Of a stretch of 7,247 bases of DNA, positions 6,822-7,247 are shown in pieces (within the stretch, counting starts at the first letter, position 1; every line of letters begins with the position of its first letter). This DNA is from Candidatus Zhuqueibacterota bacterium. GTDB taxonomy: Bacteria > KSB1 > UBA2214. The notes beneath the pieces are model-generated. The model was not told where the DNA came from, ran no database searches, and saw only the letters and a list, made by a program, of their open reading frames with translations. Made by a program: the position numbers and the translations under genes. The stretch lies in contig JAKJDB010000120.1 of NCBI GenBank assembly GCA_022706175.1, forward strand, positions 1 to 7,247, given 5' to 3'.

Positions 6822-6863
6822 ACGGTAAATGAAAGAGATTCGGGTTACAAATTTACCGTTTTT
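6822..6863 (+). promoter_or_regulatory. Leader hairpin followed by a T-run (possible attenuator)
   Basis: ACGGTAAAT at 6822-6830 and ATTTACCGT at 6851-6859 are perfect 9-base reverse complements with a 20-base loop, and the right arm runs straight into TTTTT at 6859-6863. In RNA this is a stem with a U-tail, the outline of a factor-independent terminator or attenuator. The stem is AT-rich (four GC pairs of nine) and the loop is long, so it would be weak unless stabilised by a ligand, protein or ribosome. It ends about 10 bases before the ribosome binding site of the next gene, so it could also modulate translation, or act as a DNA operator. Confidence 0.4.
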
Positions 6864-6872
6864 GTCGAATCC

Positions 6873-6877
6873 AGGAG
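6873..6877 (+). promoter_or_regulatory. Ribosome binding site of the last gene
   Basis: AGGAG sits 5 bases before the ATG at 6883 and decides the start. The alternative in-frame ATG at 6829, inside the hairpin stem and directly after a TAA, has no comparable site. Confidence 0.7.
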
Positions 6878-6882
6878 TCCCT

Positions 6883-7247
6883 ATGGAGAACCCCTCTTCA
6901 GCCATCACCTCGATGCAAGCGCTTTCTCAGGTCATCGCCGGCTACGACGGCTATGAGCAAAGCCTGCACAGAGAGGGCACGGATCTTAAAATCCGGCACC
7001 ATTTACAGCAGCGGATCAAGGCGTTGCTCAAAAGCCTCGAGTCCGCGCCGCAGGCCGTTTTGTCTGAAGATCAGCAGCGGCTGCAGGAGCTCATTTTGAG
7101 CACCCGGCGCAAACTCGGCACGATCTATCAGAGTCTGGCCACTCCGACTTATCTGGGCGGAGGGTTTTTTTCCCAGGACCGGCTTGCTGACCGCCGCCTG
7201 CAGCGGGTGTACGAGTTTGAACGGGCGATGATTATCGAGTTGGAAAA
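6883..7247 (+). CDS. Hypothetical protein, predicted all-helical (N-terminal part)
   Basis: The reading frame from ATG 6883 stays open to the window edge: 121 codons plus two bases, with no stop. I do not recognise the family. The visible part is rich in Gln, Leu, Arg, Glu and Lys and looks mostly helical, with charged, heptad-like stretches around residues 36-55 (KIRHHLQQRIKALLKSL) and 60-85 (LSEDQQRLQELIL, STRRKLGTIYQSL). A turn-prone TPTYLGGGFF segment at about 89-98 is followed by another charged helix (RLQRVYEFERAMIIELE). There is no signal peptide or membrane segment, so it is probably cytoplasmic. It has its own AGGAG site and a promoter-bearing spacer, so it probably opens a separate unit from the lipid and signalling genes. 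An alternative start at 6829 would add 18 residues (MKEIRVTNLPFLSNPGVP). Codon use resembles the neighbours, with no sign of transfer. Confidence 0.7.
   Translation, partial: MENPSSAITSMQALSQVIAGYDGYEQSLHREGTDLKIRHHLQQRIKALLKSLESAPQAVLSEDQQRLQELILSTRRKLGTIYQSLATPTYLGGGFFSQDRLADRRLQRVYEFERAMIIELE

Larger units (their letters stand above)
6673..6882. other. AT-rich regulatory spacer between two transcription units
   Basis: These 210 bases contain no convincing gene on either strand and are clearly richer in A and T than the flanking coding DNA. They separate the long co-directional gene run from the last gene and hold the promoter-like element, palindromes and hairpin listed separately. There is no strong terminator for the upstream run: only AAAAG/CTTTT at 6674-6678 and 6686-6690 can pair, five AT-rich pairs with a 7-base loop. 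Confidence 0.7.

Noticed and set aside
6702..6908. A 68-codon - strand frame across the spacer
   Set aside because: It lies over the predicted promoter, hairpin and start of the next gene, has no recognisable motif, and its translation looks random.

Overview
The window is a compact bacterial chromosomal segment with every gene on the + strand. It holds a run of six tightly spaced genes (1-6672), then an AT-rich spacer of about 210 bases (6673-6882), then the start of a further gene that leaves the right edge. The coding DNA is GC-leaning and the spacer is clearly AT-richer. The mix of a fused DAK2-DegV protein, a GAF/HD-GYP protein of the type with a long insertion, and a B. subtilis-length RNase Z suggests a Gram-negative-like lineage of the FCB group or a deltaproteobacteria-like phylum. 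That placement is an impression from family resemblance only; there is no rRNA or other phylogenetic marker here.

Layout: (1) the C-terminal 122 residues of a GalU-like UTP-glucose-1-phosphate uridylyltransferase; (2) a single polypeptide joining fatty-acid kinase (FakA/DAK2 type) to the fatty-acid-binding protein (FakB/DegV type); (3) plsY, the acyl-phosphate:glycerol-3-phosphate acyltransferase; (4) rnz, ribonuclease Z, for tRNA 3'-end maturation; (5) an EamA/DMT-family membrane transporter overlapping rnz by 4 bases; (6) a GAF plus HD-GYP signalling protein starting 4 bases after the transporter. Spacings of at most 28 bases and the ATGA overlap suggest one transcription unit.

The most coherent story is lipid synthesis. 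FakB binds a free fatty acid, FakA phosphorylates it to acyl-phosphate, and PlsY transfers that acyl group to glycerol-3-phosphate, the first step of phospholipid synthesis. Here the first two activities are on one chain and the third is the next gene, which would let the cell recycle or scavenge fatty acids directly into membrane lipid. UDP-glucose synthesis upstream fits an envelope theme. RNase Z and the transporter have no obvious biochemical link.

The spacer before the last gene holds a plausible sigma-70-type promoter, two short palindromes, and a perfect 9-base inverted repeat followed by five T, just upstream of a good ribosome binding site. This looks like the regulated start of a new unit. 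The last gene is unrecognised and appears all-helical. No mobile element, CRISPR array, tRNA or rRNA was seen. The least-explained parts are the roughly 115-residue insertion in the HD-GYP domain and the leader plus unknown gene at the right end.
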